A stretch of DNA of 33,611 bases from Lewinellaceae bacterium (lineage in GTDB: Bacteria > Bacteroidota > Bacteroidia > Chitinophagales > Saprospiraceae), in contig CANJPT010000047.1 in assembly GCA_947476195.1 (NCBI GenBank), positions 1-33,611 on the forward strand. The letters run 5' to 3'. Shown here piece by piece: positions 1-7,886 of this stretch. Position numbers and translations under genes: made by a program. Numbering within the stretch: position 1 is the first letter of the stretch; each line of letters starts with the position of its first letter. The notes below the pieces were generated by a model. That model did not search any database. It worked only from the letters and a program-made list of their open reading frames with translations, and had not been told where the DNA came from.

Positions 1-164
1 CTAGTGCCGCGCCTGTCCATTAAGGTATGAATTGGGGAGGCAAATTTTTTCTTTATCAAGGCGTGAGAAGGGCGCAATGCGGGACATTTTAACCGACGAA
101 CAACGCAGAGAAAGGAAAAATTAGACCGCCATATTCACACCTTAATGGCCGGACGCGGCACTAG
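1..164. mobile_element. MITE-like imperfect palindrome (terminal inverted repeats, no transposase)
   Basis: The first 32 bases (starting CTAGTGCCGCG) and bases 133-164 (ending CGCGGCACTAG) are inverted repeats differing at only 4 of 32 positions. The similarity continues weakly inward for roughly 25 more bases on each side, so the whole 164 bp is close to one long palindrome. No open reading frame fits inside. This is the shape of a MITE or a shrunken insertion-sequence remnant. Because the first base of the window is also the first base of the repeat, a target duplication cannot be checked, and the edge may be a contig break at a repeat. Confidence 0.5.
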
Positions 165-192
165 AATAGCACACCGACGCGGTGTGCCATTC
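164..192. terminator. 13-bp hairpin downstream of the minus-strand secreted-protein gene
   Basis: The arms GAATAGCACACCG and CGGTGTGCCATTC pair with one mismatch around a 3-base loop. It lies 30 bases beyond the stop codon of the minus-strand gene ending at 222, so it could end that transcript. There is no T-run after the stem on either strand. It may instead belong to the adjacent palindromic element. Confidence 0.3.
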
Positions 193-221
193 TAATTTAA
201 ACCGGTATGTACAAACACAAG

Positions 222-911
222 CTATTGTTTATGGATTTCCACGGCCTGAAACAGCTGGCCATTCTTATCCTCAAAAGAAAGCACGTAGTTGCCAGCGGGC
301 TGGTTTACAATGGAATAAGTATTGTCTGAAGAGTGCTCAAAACGTGCTACGATCCGCCCATCAATGCTAAAAAGCCGCATAGAAGCTACTTCTTCTGCAT
401 TGGTCAGGGTAAAATAATCTGTGGTTGGATTGGGGTATAGCTTTACGTTGGCCACTGGCAGGTCATTAGTACCTGAAAGCGTATTGTAGGTATAAATTAC
501 CGTCAATGTATCCGCGGAATTGTTCTGGTTGGTCAGCTTGAGGTGTACAATCCCTGAACCTGCTTGTCCAGGCGCCGGATCAGATGCGGAATTATAAAAG
601 TGCACTGTAAGTTGGCCAGAAGAATCTTTTTGAAGTTGAAAGGTTTTGGAACTCACCCCTGGAAACCAGCAAGTGACTGGATCACATACTTGTGTCGTGA
701 TATTTGGAGTGAGAAAAATTTCATGACGCTCCCATTTTACCGTAATGATGCTATTGGATACGTTTTTAATTTCTCCATGTGCCGGAGAATCATAGGTATC
801 CATCGTGGTTATGGTGTCACAAGGATTGGGGTGTACTTTGTACGCTGATTGTGCATGGGCCACTTGGAAAAGGCCAAGCGCAAAAAAGAGGGCAAAGAGA
901 AGTTTTTTCAT
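222..911 (-). CDS. Secreted protein with T9SS type A sorting domain
   Basis: A 229-residue protein beginning MKKLLFALFFALGLF, a clear Sec signal peptide that probably ends at AHA-Q near residue 20. The middle part (about 25-145) is a beta-rich domain that I do not recognise. The last ~80 residues carry a type IX secretion sorting domain: VKLYPNPTTDYF, then SIDGRIVARF and a QPAGNYVLSF turn, as in the Por_Secre_tail family. The protein is therefore expected to cross the outer membrane by T9SS and be anchored or released at the cell surface. An in-frame extension back to position 1070 exists but would overlap the divergent gene and precede the signal peptide, so the ATG at 911 was chosen. Its function beyond export is unknown. 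Confidence 0.85.
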   Translation of the reverse strand: MKKLLFALFFALGLFQVAHAQSAYKVHPNPCDTITTMDTYDSPAHGEIKNVSNSIITVKWERHEIFLTPNITTQVCDPVTCWFPGVSSKTFQLQKDSSGQLTVHFYNSASDPAPGQAGSGIVHLKLTNQNNSADTLTVIYTYNTLSGTNDLPVANVKLYPNPTTDYFTLTNAEEVASMRLFSIDGRIVARFEHSSDNTYSIVNQPAGNYVLSFEDKNGQLFQAVEIHKQ

Positions 912-962
912 AACGGAAATGTCTCGCATTAGCAGGTTCGTGAAATAATTTAAATATTTAAA

Positions 963-970
963 CAAAGGTA
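963..970 (-). promoter_or_regulatory. Candidate -7 box (TACCTTTG) for the 222-911 gene
   Basis: On the minus strand this reads TACCTTTG, matching the Bacteroidota -7 consensus TANNTTTG, 52 bases upstream of the ATG. No good TTG -33 element stands at 19-20 bases, so the assignment rests on the -7 box only. Confidence 0.35.
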
Positions 971-995
971 CACCCAACTGGACTTTGCCCCTACC

Positions 996-1003
996 TAAAT
1001 TTG
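996..1003 (+). promoter_or_regulatory. Candidate -7 box (TAAATTTG) for the 1047-2585 gene
   Basis: TAAATTTG matches TANNTTTG and lies 43 bases before the ATG at 1047. The -33 element is not convincing. The two divergent T9SS cargo genes appear to share this ~135 bp region. Confidence 0.3.
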
Positions 1004-1046
1004 CTCCTCGGTACAGTTTTGTATCGAATCGGCCAAAATTAGCAAA

Positions 1047-2585
1047 ATGAATTGGAAAAAATGGTTGCATTCCTGCTTGTTACTTGCCTTTGCAATTCGT
1101 CTTTCAGCACAGTTGCCGGATGGTACGGTGGCACCTGATTTTGCAGCGCAAGACATTCAGGGGCAAACGCACCACCTCTACAACCTACTTGACTCAGGCA
1201 AAATTGTCATTTTGGAATTTAGTGCTACCTGGTGCCCGCCTTGTTGGGTCTACCATACCAGCCATGCTTTACAAGACCTTTATGCAGCACATGGACCTGC
1301 CGGTGATAATAAATTACGAGTCCTTTTTATAGAAGGGGATCCTTCTACCAACCTTAATTGCCTCTATGGGTCTTCAGGCTGCAATGGAGGTTCGGCAGGT
1401 AATTTTGTGGAGGGAACGCCGTATCCGATCCTGGATAATTCATCCATTGCAAATGCTTATCAGATTGCCTATTATCCTACACTTTTCGTCATTTGTCCCA
1501 ACAAAAAAATCTATCAGGTCGATCCGCTGAATGCTGACGGTCTTTGGGAAAAAGCCAATCATTGTCCATTGTCCATGGGAATCAACAACGCTGGAATTTT
1601 TCAGTACAAACCGGGCAGCGAACTCCTCGAACTTTGTGGCATTCAAGACCTCGCCCCCAGTTTTGCACTTACCAACCTCGGGAGTGCACCACTTACCTCC
1701 GCGACCCTTGAACTAAAATGGAACAATAATACGCTGCAAACCCTCCAATGGGAGGGCAGTTTGCCTACGTATGGAGAAGCCACCATCACTTTTGCAGATC
1801 AAAGTATAAGCAATACAGGCATACTGAAAACAACCATTACTAACATCAACAACGGCACAGGGGATGATGATTTTTCAAACAATGTACGAAATGATAATTT
1901 TTCCCTTGCCCCACAGTTCAATACCACGCAAGTGCTGCTAAAGATCAGAACCGACAATTATGGCCAAGAGATCTATTGGGAAGTGCATGATGACCTGGGT
2001 GTTGTACTTGAACACGGTGGTAATCAGGATGTAGGACCTGCCGGAGGCGGAAACTTTCCACTTGGCACACCCATTGGTCCGGGTAGTTACCCCAGTATGA
2101 GCATTATTCGTGACACACTCCAATTACCTGCCATCGGCTGTTATTCGATCCATTTTTCGGATGCTTATGGCGACGGGATTTGCTGCGATTTTGGGACTGG
2201 CTACTACAGACTTTATAACCTTGATAATCCTACAACATCCGTTATTTCGGGCGGAGACTTTAAGGAGTATGATCGTCGTGCTTTTGGGGCTGGCAAGCTT
2301 TCAGGTACTGCAGATTTGATACAAAATGCGGGTATAGATCTATTTCCTAACCCTGCTTCTGATCTTTTGAATATTGAAATTGAAGCTGCCGTTGATTGCG
2401 AGCTTTCTGGTTTGGTCTTCAACTCCCTTGGCCAGGTACAGCACTGTTTTCCTCCTGAAAAAACGGTTCTAGGGGGTAATAGCTGGCAACTGCCTCTTTC
2501 TGCCTGGTCGGAAGGCGTCTATTTTTTGCAGATTAACCTGAATGGAAAGGTTATGACCAAAATATTTCTGGTTCAAAGAAATTAG
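1047..2585 (+). CDS. Secreted thioredoxin-fold (TlpA/AhpC-TSA-like) protein with T9SS sorting domain
   Basis: A 512-residue protein. Residues 1-21 are a signal peptide (MNWKKWLHSCLLLAFAIRLS-AQ). Residues ~25-170 are a thioredoxin-like domain: APDFAAQDIQGQ, then VILEFSATWCPPCW with the redox pair Cys63 and Cys66, and a later AYYPTLFVICP strand containing the cis-proline position typical of the fold. Residues ~190-420 contain beta-rich modules, including a segment with GDGICCDFGTGYY. The last ~80 residues (LFPNPASDLLNIEI, then SEGVYFLQI) form a T9SS sorting domain. It is probably a surface or extracellular disulfide oxidoreductase or redox-fold protein, but its substrate is unknown. The architecture (redox domain plus sorting tail) is known in this phylum. 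Start: first ATG, directly before the signal peptide. Confidence 0.85.
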   Translation: MNWKKWLHSCLLLAFAIRLSAQLPDGTVAPDFAAQDIQGQTHHLYNLLDSGKIVILEFSATWCPPCWVYHTSHALQDLYAAHGPAGDNKLRVLFIEGDPSTNLNCLYGSSGCNGGSAGNFVEGTPYPILDNSSIANAYQIAYYPTLFVICPNKKIYQVDPLNADGLWEKANHCPLSMGINNAGIFQYKPGSELLELCGIQDLAPSFALTNLGSAPLTSATLELKWNNNTLQTLQWEGSLPTYGEATITFADQSISNTGILKTTITNINNGTGDDDFSNNVRNDNFSLAPQFNTTQVLLKIRTDNYGQEIYWEVHDDLGVVLEHGGNQDVGPAGGGNFPLGTPIGPGSYPSMSIIRDTLQLPAIGCYSIHFSDAYGDGICCDFGTGYYRLYNLDNPTTSVISGGDFKEYDRRAFGAGKLSGTADLIQNAGIDLFPNPASDLLNIEIEAAVDCELSGLVFNSLGQVQHCFPPEKTVLGGNSWQLPLSAWSEGVYFLQINLNGKVMTKIFLVQRN

Positions 2586-2592
2586 GATCTGG

Positions 2593-3189
2593 CTATCGGA
2601 CCTTGTGCACCTCCATCTGCCTGGCAATGTACTTTCCGAGGATATCAAACTCGATGTTCACCTGATCACCGGCTGCGAGTATTCTGAAGTTTGTGTGTTC
2701 CCAGGTATAAGGAATAATGGCAACGGAGAACAAATCTTCACCCGGAGATACCACCGTAAGACTTACGCCATTGAGGCAAACGGAGCCTTTGTCCACCAGC
2801 AAACCACCCTGTTCCGGACGAAACCGAAAAGTATATTTCCAGGAGCCGCCAGTTTCTGCCACAGCTACACATTTAACTAATTCATCCACATGCCCCTGAA
2901 CAATATGACCGTCCAGACGCCCGCCTGTGGGCAGGCAGCGTTCCAGATTTAGTAGGGTACCCGGCCGCCATTCACTTAGGTTAGTGCGACTCAACGTTTC
3001 CGCTACGGCAGTCACCTGATGCCAGTCAGTCCCAACTTCTACTACGGTGAGACAAACACCATTGTGGCTCACACTCTGATCGATCTTTAATTCCTTCGAA
3101 ATTGGACTTTCGATACTGAAATGGACGTTAGAGCGGTCTTTTTCTATTGCTTTGACTTTGCCCAGAGATTCTATTATTCCAGTGAACAT
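2593..3189 (-). CDS. ribE: Riboflavin synthase, alpha chain
   Basis: A 198-residue protein starting with the hallmark MFTGIIESLG. It has two tandem lumazine-binding domains: about residues 1-95 (with VSHNGVCLTV) and about 96-198 (with GHIVQGHVDE and KGSVCLNGVSLTVV). The enzyme converts two 6,7-dimethyl-8-ribityllumazine molecules into riboflavin and a pyrimidinedione, the last step of riboflavin synthesis, as a cytoplasmic trimer. Length is normal for the family. An upstream in-frame extension to 3300 would overlap the preceding gene, and the conserved MFTGII fixes the start at 3189. It lies 34 bases after the flavoprotein reductase gene on the same strand and is likely co-transcribed with it. 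No FMN riboswitch was recognised. The symbol ribC is used for the same enzyme in some species. Confidence 0.95.
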   Translation of the reverse strand: MFTGIIESLGKVKAIEKDRSNVHFSIESPISKELKIDQSVSHNGVCLTVVEVGTDWHQVTAVAETLSRTNLSEWRPGTLLNLERCLPTGGRLDGHIVQGHVDELVKCVAVAETGGSWKYTFRFRPEQGGLLVDKGSVCLNGVSLTVVSPGEDLFSVAIIPYTWEHTNFRILAAGDQVNIEFDILGKYIARQMEVHKVR

Positions 3190-3223
3190 TTGTTGATGAT
3201 TGGTAAGTATAAGTAATAATCGA

Positions 3224-3949
3224 TCACCCATAAAGTTCGTAATGGATCTGTTTGCGATCATAACCCAGTTTAACAACCAGATTATCCACAGCTTCGTCAA
3301 TCATATTACGCCAACCGCAGAGGTAAAAAGTAACATCGGGGTGCGGGCAGGAATATTGCTCCAAATAAATTTGATGGATATGGCCTTTCCTGCCAGGCCA
3401 ATCCGCTTGCCGGGAAAGCGCTACATCATATTGAAAACCAGGCATTTCGCTGGCAAGTTTTTCAAATTCATCCCGATAAAGAATACCAGTTTCCACCTGT
3501 GTTCCGAAAATAAGGTGAAGTTTTCGGTGGGTTTTGCCTGATTTTTGGAGCGCATGGATCATACTGCGAAAAGGGGCGATTCCAGTGCCTGTGCAAATGA
3601 AAACGAGGTCCTTTTCAATTTTTTCAGGCAACACAAATCCACCATCCGGGCCTTTAAATTTCAACATAGAACCCTCCTGAATTTCATCAAAAAGGTAGGT
3701 TGAACCCAGGCCTTCAGGAGCATTTACGATACAAAGTTCCAGCTGGTTAGAGCCATTGGGGGCATTTGCGATGGAATAACTCCGCCAACGTTGCAGGCGT
3801 TTTTCGCCAATAGGCAAATCCAGGGTGATAAATTGCCCAGCTACAAAATCAAAGGATGGAACACCCAGCACTTCAACCTGAAAGTGCCGAACATTTGGGG
3901 AAACCAATTCTATTTTTCGGACGATGCCGTCGTGCCAGGTGGTAGGCAT
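3224..3949 (-). CDS. FAD-binding ferredoxin-NADP reductase-type oxidoreductase
   Basis: A 241-residue flavoprotein of the ferredoxin-NADP(+) reductase superfamily. The FAD domain (about 1-105) carries the RSYS motif at 56-59. The NAD(P)-binding domain (about 113-241) begins with VFICTGTGIAPFRSM (GTGIAP at 121-126) and includes the late FYLCGWRNMI motif. No 2Fe-2S cysteine cluster or membrane segment is visible, so it is a stand-alone soluble reductase moving electrons between NAD(P)H and a partner such as ferredoxin or flavodoxin. The real acceptor cannot be told from sequence. It is followed at 34 bases by riboflavin synthase, so a flavin-dependent enzyme and a flavin biosynthesis enzyme probably share a transcript. 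Start: ATG at 3949, which gives the normal family length. Confidence 0.88.
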   Translation of the reverse strand: MPTTWHDGIVRKIELVSPNVRHFQVEVLGVPSFDFVAGQFITLDLPIGEKRLQRWRSYSIANAPNGSNQLELCIVNAPEGLGSTYLFDEIQEGSMLKFKGPDGGFVLPEKIEKDLVFICTGTGIAPFRSMIHALQKSGKTHRKLHLIFGTQVETGILYRDEFEKLASEMPGFQYDVALSRQADWPGRKGHIHQIYLEQYSCPHPDVTFYLCGWRNMIDEAVDNLVVKLGYDRKQIHYELYG

Positions 3950-3999
3950 TTTATACGTTGATATGGATTTCTGCTTAGGCGCTTGTTCGATTTTTTTGC

Positions 4000-4030
4000 T
4001 CGGGCCCCAAAAGTGTGTTTTCAGGCCCGA
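4000..4030. other. Stable hairpin between two minus-strand genes
   Basis: TCGGGCC (4000-4006) pairs with GGCCCGA (4024-4030). Inside, AAAA pairs with TTTT around a GTGTG loop. A T-run precedes and an A-run follows the stem on the plus strand, which is the reverse of the usual terminator order on both strands. It separates the dehydrogenase gene (4097-5251) from the downstream reductase gene and may stabilise a 3' end or attenuate readthrough. Confidence 0.45.
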
Positions 4031-4096
4031 TAAAAAATTCTCAAATACGCCTACTAAACAGCAAGCGAGGCAAAGAGTTGAAAAACAGCTTCTTCT

Positions 4097-5251
4097 TCAC
4101 AATTTAACCCATTTTGCTTTACTTTTTCCGCTCGCAATCACTTTTTCAATAAAGCGCATCCCTCGAACACCATCATGAATGCCCGGAAAATCCGAATGGA
4201 TCGTGTCGGGAGTACGCCCTTCCTGATGCGCCCGAATGCAGTGTGCGAAGTTTTTGTAGAGATTAGCAAAGGCTTCCAGATATCCTTCCGGATGCCCTGC
4301 TGGAATACGAGCAGCCGCTTGTGCCTCTGGATAGATCGGGCCAACACCACCCGTCCGATAGATCTGCATCGGTTTATCAAGCCATTTTACGACCAATGAG
4401 TTTGGCTCCATCTGCCGCCATTCCAAACCGCCTTTTTCGCCATACACCCGTATATTCAGATTGTTTTCTTCTCCGGCTGAGATCTGACTGGCATGCAGGA
4501 TGCCCTTTGCACCGCCTTCGAAACGGAGCAATACATTGCCATCGTCATCGAGCAAACGGCCAGGCACAAAGGTGCTGATGTCTGCGCAGAGCTCGGTGAT
4601 CTTGAGCCCCGTGATATATTCAGCGAGATTTTCTGCATGTGTGCCGATATCTCCCATCGCCCCGGCGATACCACTTTTGCTGGGGTCAGTGCGCCAGGCA
4701 GCTTGCTTTTGACCAGAAGCCTCGAGATGGGTACTCAGCCAACCTTGAGGATATTCTACCACCACTTTTCGGATTTTCCCCAGTTCCCCGTGCCGGATCA
4801 TCTGACGGGCTTGTTTTACCATGGGGTAGCCAGTGTAGTTGTGGGTCAGTGCAAAAACGCATTCCGACTTGGCTACAATCTTTTCCAGTGCCAGTGCTTC
4901 TTTTAGGCTAAAGGCTACGGGCTTGTCGCAGATGACGTGAAAGCCGTTTTCAAGGGCCATTTTGGCCGGCGCAAAATGCACGTGGTTGGGCGTGACGATG
5001 CTTACAAACTGCATCCTACGGTCCGGTCGATGGCGTTTTTCGCGCTGTATCATTTCGCGAAAGGTACCGTAACATCGATCAGGTGCTAAGCCAAGATCTG
5101 CTCCGGAAGCTTTTGATCTTTCAGGATCACTGCTGAACGCACCACAAACAAGTTCGATCTCGCCATCTAAGGCAGCTGCCATACGGTGTACTGCGCCGAT
5201 AAAAGCACCCTGGCCACCGCCAACCATTCCCATGCGGAGTTTATGTTTCAT
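4097..5251 (-). CDS. Gfo/Idh/MocA family oxidoreductase
   Basis: A 384-residue NAD(P)-dependent dehydrogenase. The N-terminal Rossmann fold starts [13 protein letters not shown] (7-19). [10 protein letters not shown] (84-93) and the ICDKP motif (107-111, equivalent to the usual EKP lysine-proline pair) follow. The C-terminal alpha/beta domain contains [12 protein letters not shown], the conserved GDIGxH motif that places the catalytic histidine. Family members oxidise or reduce sugars, inositols and related polyols; the substrate is not predictable here and no sugar-uptake genes are adjacent. The longer reading frame to 5365 adds an unlikely N-terminus, so the ATG at 5251, four residues before the conserved strand, was chosen. 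A hairpin lies between this gene and the downstream reductase gene. Confidence 0.9.
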   Translation of the reverse strand: MKHKLRMGMVGGGQGAFIGAVHRMAAALDGEIELVCGAFSSDPERSKASGADLGLAPDRCYGTFREMIQREKRHRPDRRMQFVSIVTPNHVHFAPAKMALENGFHVICDKPVAFSLKEALALEKIVAKSECVFALTHNYTGYPMVKQARQMIRHGELGKIRKVVVEYPQGWLSTHLEASGQKQAAWRTDPSKSGIAGAMGDIGTHAENLAEYITGLKITELCADISTFVPGRLLDDDGNVLLRFEGGAKGILHASQISAGEENNLNIRVYGEKGGLEWRQMEPNSLVVKWLDKPMQIYRTGGVGPIYPEAQAAARIPAGHPEGYLEAFANLYKNFAHCIRAHQEGRTPDTIHSDFPGIHDGVRGMRFIEKVIASGKSKAKWVKL

Positions 5252-5270
5252 GCTAAAAAAATTGTTGCGG

Positions 5271-5278
5271 CAAACATA
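5271..5278 (-). promoter_or_regulatory. Candidate -7 box (TATGTTTG) for the Gfo/Idh/MocA gene
   Basis: On the minus strand the bases read TATGTTTG, matching TANNTTTG, 20 bases before the ATG at 5251. A TTG lies about 24 bases further upstream, which is longer than the usual 19-20 spacing. Confidence 0.35.
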
Positions 5279-5385
5279 GTAAAGCCTTTGACTAAAATTG
5301 AACAATTGAATAATATAACGTATATTTATCAGGACAATTCTATAGAAAGATTCAGACCTTTGCACAAAATATTCCTTCCCAACCG

Positions 5386-6159
5386 ATGCGCATAGACGAC
5401 TCCAAACTCATCCCTTCCATTCACAACTACTGCGACCGATGGTGTGCGTGCTGTGCATTTGTTCAACGCTGCGCAGTGGGCGTAGAAGAACTCGAACGTT
5501 GGACCAGCGCGCCGATGACAGATGAAGAAATGTGGGGGACTGTAAGTAATAATTTCAAAGAATCCTTGCGCATGCTTGACGATATGCTTCGCGAAGCAGG
5601 GATCGATCCTGCTGAAATTGAAGAGAAGCATGATTCCGACAATGAAAAACTGGAAGAAGAGATCTTTGAACGGGGCCTGGCCTATTTCAAGCTCAGCGAT
5701 TCATTTTTTAAAAGCAACCAGCAGCTGTTAAAAATACAGGAAATTGAGGCTAAACAAATGGCCGATATGGAGCTGCCCATTGATCTGGAAAATCTCGAGC
5801 AAAGTCGGGAGGCTATTGAAATTATCCATCAATATGCTGCGTTCCTCGGCATCAAGGCTCGTCGCGCAGTTTCGGGCATGTCAGATATGCACAACACAGA
5901 GCTTTGGGGCAATCCTCCTTACCAAAGCGATGCAAATGGCAGCGCAAAAGCCTGTATTCTTTGTATCGAGCGAAGCTTGGGCGCTTGGGAAATGCTTCGA
6001 AAAACCTGGCCTGAAAAAACAGACGAAATCATTGATATGCTCCTGGCACTTAGCCGTTTTCGGAAAGAAATGGAACGACTTTTCCCGGATTGGCAAAAAT
6101 TTGTACGCCCTGGTTTTGATACTGAAGGAGTGCATCATTTGCCATTGGAAGAAATTTAA
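5386..6159 (+). CDS. Conserved-type protein with N-terminal cysteine cluster, function unknown
   Basis: A 257-residue soluble protein with no signal peptide or membrane segment. The N-terminus carries a tight cysteine cluster, YCDRWCACCAFVQRC, with Cys16, Cys20, Cys22, Cys23 and Cys29; C-x3-C-x2-C-x5-C would suit a zinc site or iron-sulfur cluster. A second pair, CILC, sits at residues 190-193. The rest is acidic and predicted helical (for example the stretch around DDMLREAGIDPAEIEEKHDS). I recall similar cysteine-cluster proteins from environmental bacteria as uncharacterised, but I cannot name a family. It is divergent from the Gfo/Idh/MocA gene and 84 bases upstream of the aldehyde dehydrogenase gene, so it may be co-transcribed with the latter. 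Start: the first ATG, four residues before the conserved-looking region. Confidence 0.75.
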   Translation: MRIDDSKLIPSIHNYCDRWCACCAFVQRCAVGVEELERWTSAPMTDEEMWGTVSNNFKESLRMLDDMLREAGIDPAEIEEKHDSDNEKLEEEIFERGLAYFKLSDSFFKSNQQLLKIQEIEAKQMADMELPIDLENLEQSREAIEIIHQYAAFLGIKARRAVSGMSDMHNTELWGNPPYQSDANGSAKACILCIERSLGAWEMLRKTWPEKTDEIIDMLLALSRFRKEMERLFPDWQKFVRPGFDTEGVHHLPLEEI

Positions 6160-6243
6160 CCCATGTCCAAAAGCTTCCGTCAGAAGTACGTATTTTAAAA
6201 AACAGACGCTTTAATACCTAAAAAAGCCCAATTCTCTCTAAAT

Positions 6244-7695
6244 ATGTCCATCCTAAAAGATTCCACCCTTTTACACCGCGAATCGTTCATTAATAACGAA
6301 TGGATTGCCTCCGATTCCGGCAAAACATTCCCTGTTACGAATCCAGCCACAGGCGAGGAGCTTGCCAGTGTAGCCGATTGCGGGGCAGATGAGACCCGCC
6401 GGGCCATTGCCGCCGCTGAAGCCGCCTTGCCTGAGTGGCGGGCCAAAACGGCTACTGCCCGCGCCACCATTTTGCGCAAGTGGCATGATCTGATCCAGGA
6501 AAACGTCGAAGATCTCGGCCTGCTCCTGACCCTCGAACAGGGTAAACCTGTGCCGGAAGCCAAAGGGGAGATCCTATTCGGCGCATCGTTTATCGAGTGG
6601 TTTGCCGAAGAAGGCAAACGGGCTTATGGCGATATCATTCCGCCGCATTTGCCAGGGATGCGCCTGCTGGTGGTCAAACAACCCATTGGTGTCATTGCCG
6701 CTATCACGCCTTGGAACTTCCCTAACGCAATGATTACCCGCAAGGTCGCCCCAGCCCTCGCGGCGGGATGTACCGTGGTCCTGAAACCCTCTGAGGAAAC
6801 CCCCTTATCGGCATTAGCGTTGGCAGAACTCGCCTTGCGCGCCGGATTTCCTCCAGGCGTACTCAACCTGATAACGGGTATGGACGCCCCAACAATTGGC
6901 AAAGTGCTGACCGATAGTCCGGTCGTGCGCAAAGTTTCTTTTACGGGCAGTACAGAAGTAGGTAAACTACTCATGCGTCAAAGTGCCGACACCGTTAAAA
7001 AGATTTCGCTCGAACTCGGCGGCAATGCGCCTTTCATAGTATTCGATGATGCCGACCTGGATGCCGCGGTCAGCGGAGCTATCATTGCCAAATACCGGAA
7101 TGCCGGACAGACCTGCGTGTGCGCCAACCGGATCTTTGTTCAGGATGGTATTTATGAGGCTTTTCTGGAAAAATTTACGGCTGCTGTATTGAAGCAAAAG
7201 ATAGGTCCTGGAACAGAACAAGGCGTAAACATTGGCCCGCTGATCAATGCAGAAGCACTGGAAAAAGTGCAGCGACTTGTCGGCAATGCCACCCAAAAAG
7301 GAGCCAGGATTATGACCGGTGGCAATGCTTTAAAGGGCACTTTTTATGAAGCGACCGTACTCGCCGATGTGACTACAAGCATGGATATCATGCATGAAGA
7401 GATCTTTGGCCCGGTAGCCCCGGTTATCCGTTTTTCGGAAGAACAAGCGGTGATCAAAATGGCAAATAATACGCCATACGGGCTGGCCGCTTACTTCTAC
7501 GGACGCGATATCGGGCGGGTTTTCCGCGTGGCTGAAGCCCTGGAATATGGGATGGTAGGCGTAAATACCGGCTTGATCGCAACCACGCTTGCCCCCTTTG
7601 GCGGCGTGAAAGAAAGCGGCATCGGGCGTGAAGGATCGAAGTATGGACTGGAGGATTTTATGGAGGTGAAGTATATCTGTTTGGGGGGGATTTAA
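6244..7695 (+). CDS. gabD: NAD(P)-dependent succinate-semialdehyde dehydrogenase-like aldehyde dehydrogenase
   Basis: A 483-residue aldehyde dehydrogenase, the same size as Escherichia coli GabD. It shows the TPWNFPNAMITRK cofactor motif, KPSEETPLSALALAELA, the GSTEVGK nucleotide motif, the general-base glutamate Glu257 in LELGGNAPF, and the catalytic Cys291 in GQTCVCANR. The EEIFGPVAPV and GGVKESGIGREG motifs near the C-terminus are as in the GabD subfamily. It would oxidise succinate semialdehyde to succinate, feeding 4-aminobutyrate or related carbon into the TCA cycle. Closely related semialdehyde dehydrogenases share these motifs, so the exact substrate is an inference. No aminotransferase (gabT) is adjacent. 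Confidence 0.88.
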   Translation: MSILKDSTLLHRESFINNEWIASDSGKTFPVTNPATGEELASVADCGADETRRAIAAAEAALPEWRAKTATARATILRKWHDLIQENVEDLGLLLTLEQGKPVPEAKGEILFGASFIEWFAEEGKRAYGDIIPPHLPGMRLLVVKQPIGVIAAITPWNFPNAMITRKVAPALAAGCTVVLKPSEETPLSALALAELALRAGFPPGVLNLITGMDAPTIGKVLTDSPVVRKVSFTGSTEVGKLLMRQSADTVKKISLELGGNAPFIVFDDADLDAAVSGAIIAKYRNAGQTCVCANRIFVQDGIYEAFLEKFTAAVLKQKIGPGTEQGVNIGPLINAEALEKVQRLVGNATQKGARIMTGGNALKGTFYEATVLADVTTSMDIMHEEIFGPVAPVIRFSEEQAVIKMANNTPYGLAAYFYGRDIGRVFRVAEALEYGMVGVNTGLIATTLAPFGGVKESGIGREGSKYGLEDFMEVKYICLGGI

Positions 7696-7766
7696 AATGC
7701 GGATTGCACGGATAGGGTAGATTTTTGCGAATTTTTCCCACGGATTTGAGTAGTCGTGCTTTGGCA

Positions 7767-7806
7767 GAGTTGTCTTCCTGACCGGGACCTGTCAGGAAGA
7801 CAACTC
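7767..7806. repeat. Perfect 16-bp inverted repeat (REP-like or bidirectional terminator)
   Basis: GAGTTGTCTTCCTGAC (7767-7782) and its exact reverse complement (7791-7806) flank an 8-base loop. It lies between the convergent gabD-like and lipoprotein genes, where it could end both transcripts, but no T-run follows on either strand. Its perfection suggests a repetitive palindromic element. The preceding bases (from about 7700) hold a loose CACGGATT-type duplication. Confidence 0.6.
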
Positions 7807-7886
7807 ACGTTTGGCTGGAAAATGGAAATGCCATACAGGCAAAAAATAAGCCTTGGGAATAGGTTTGGACAAAATTAGGAACTACG

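Noticed and set aside
182-370. 62-residue plus-strand frame near the left edge
   Set aside because: It overlaps the end of the real minus-strand gene and has no protein-like features.
912-1070. Upstream extension of the minus-strand T9SS cargo gene
   Set aside because: It would place 53 residues before a clear signal peptide and overlap the divergent gene.
5744-6214. 156-residue frame overlapping the Cys-cluster gene
   Set aside because: A shifted reading of the same DNA; the 257-residue frame has the ordered cysteine cluster and better composition.
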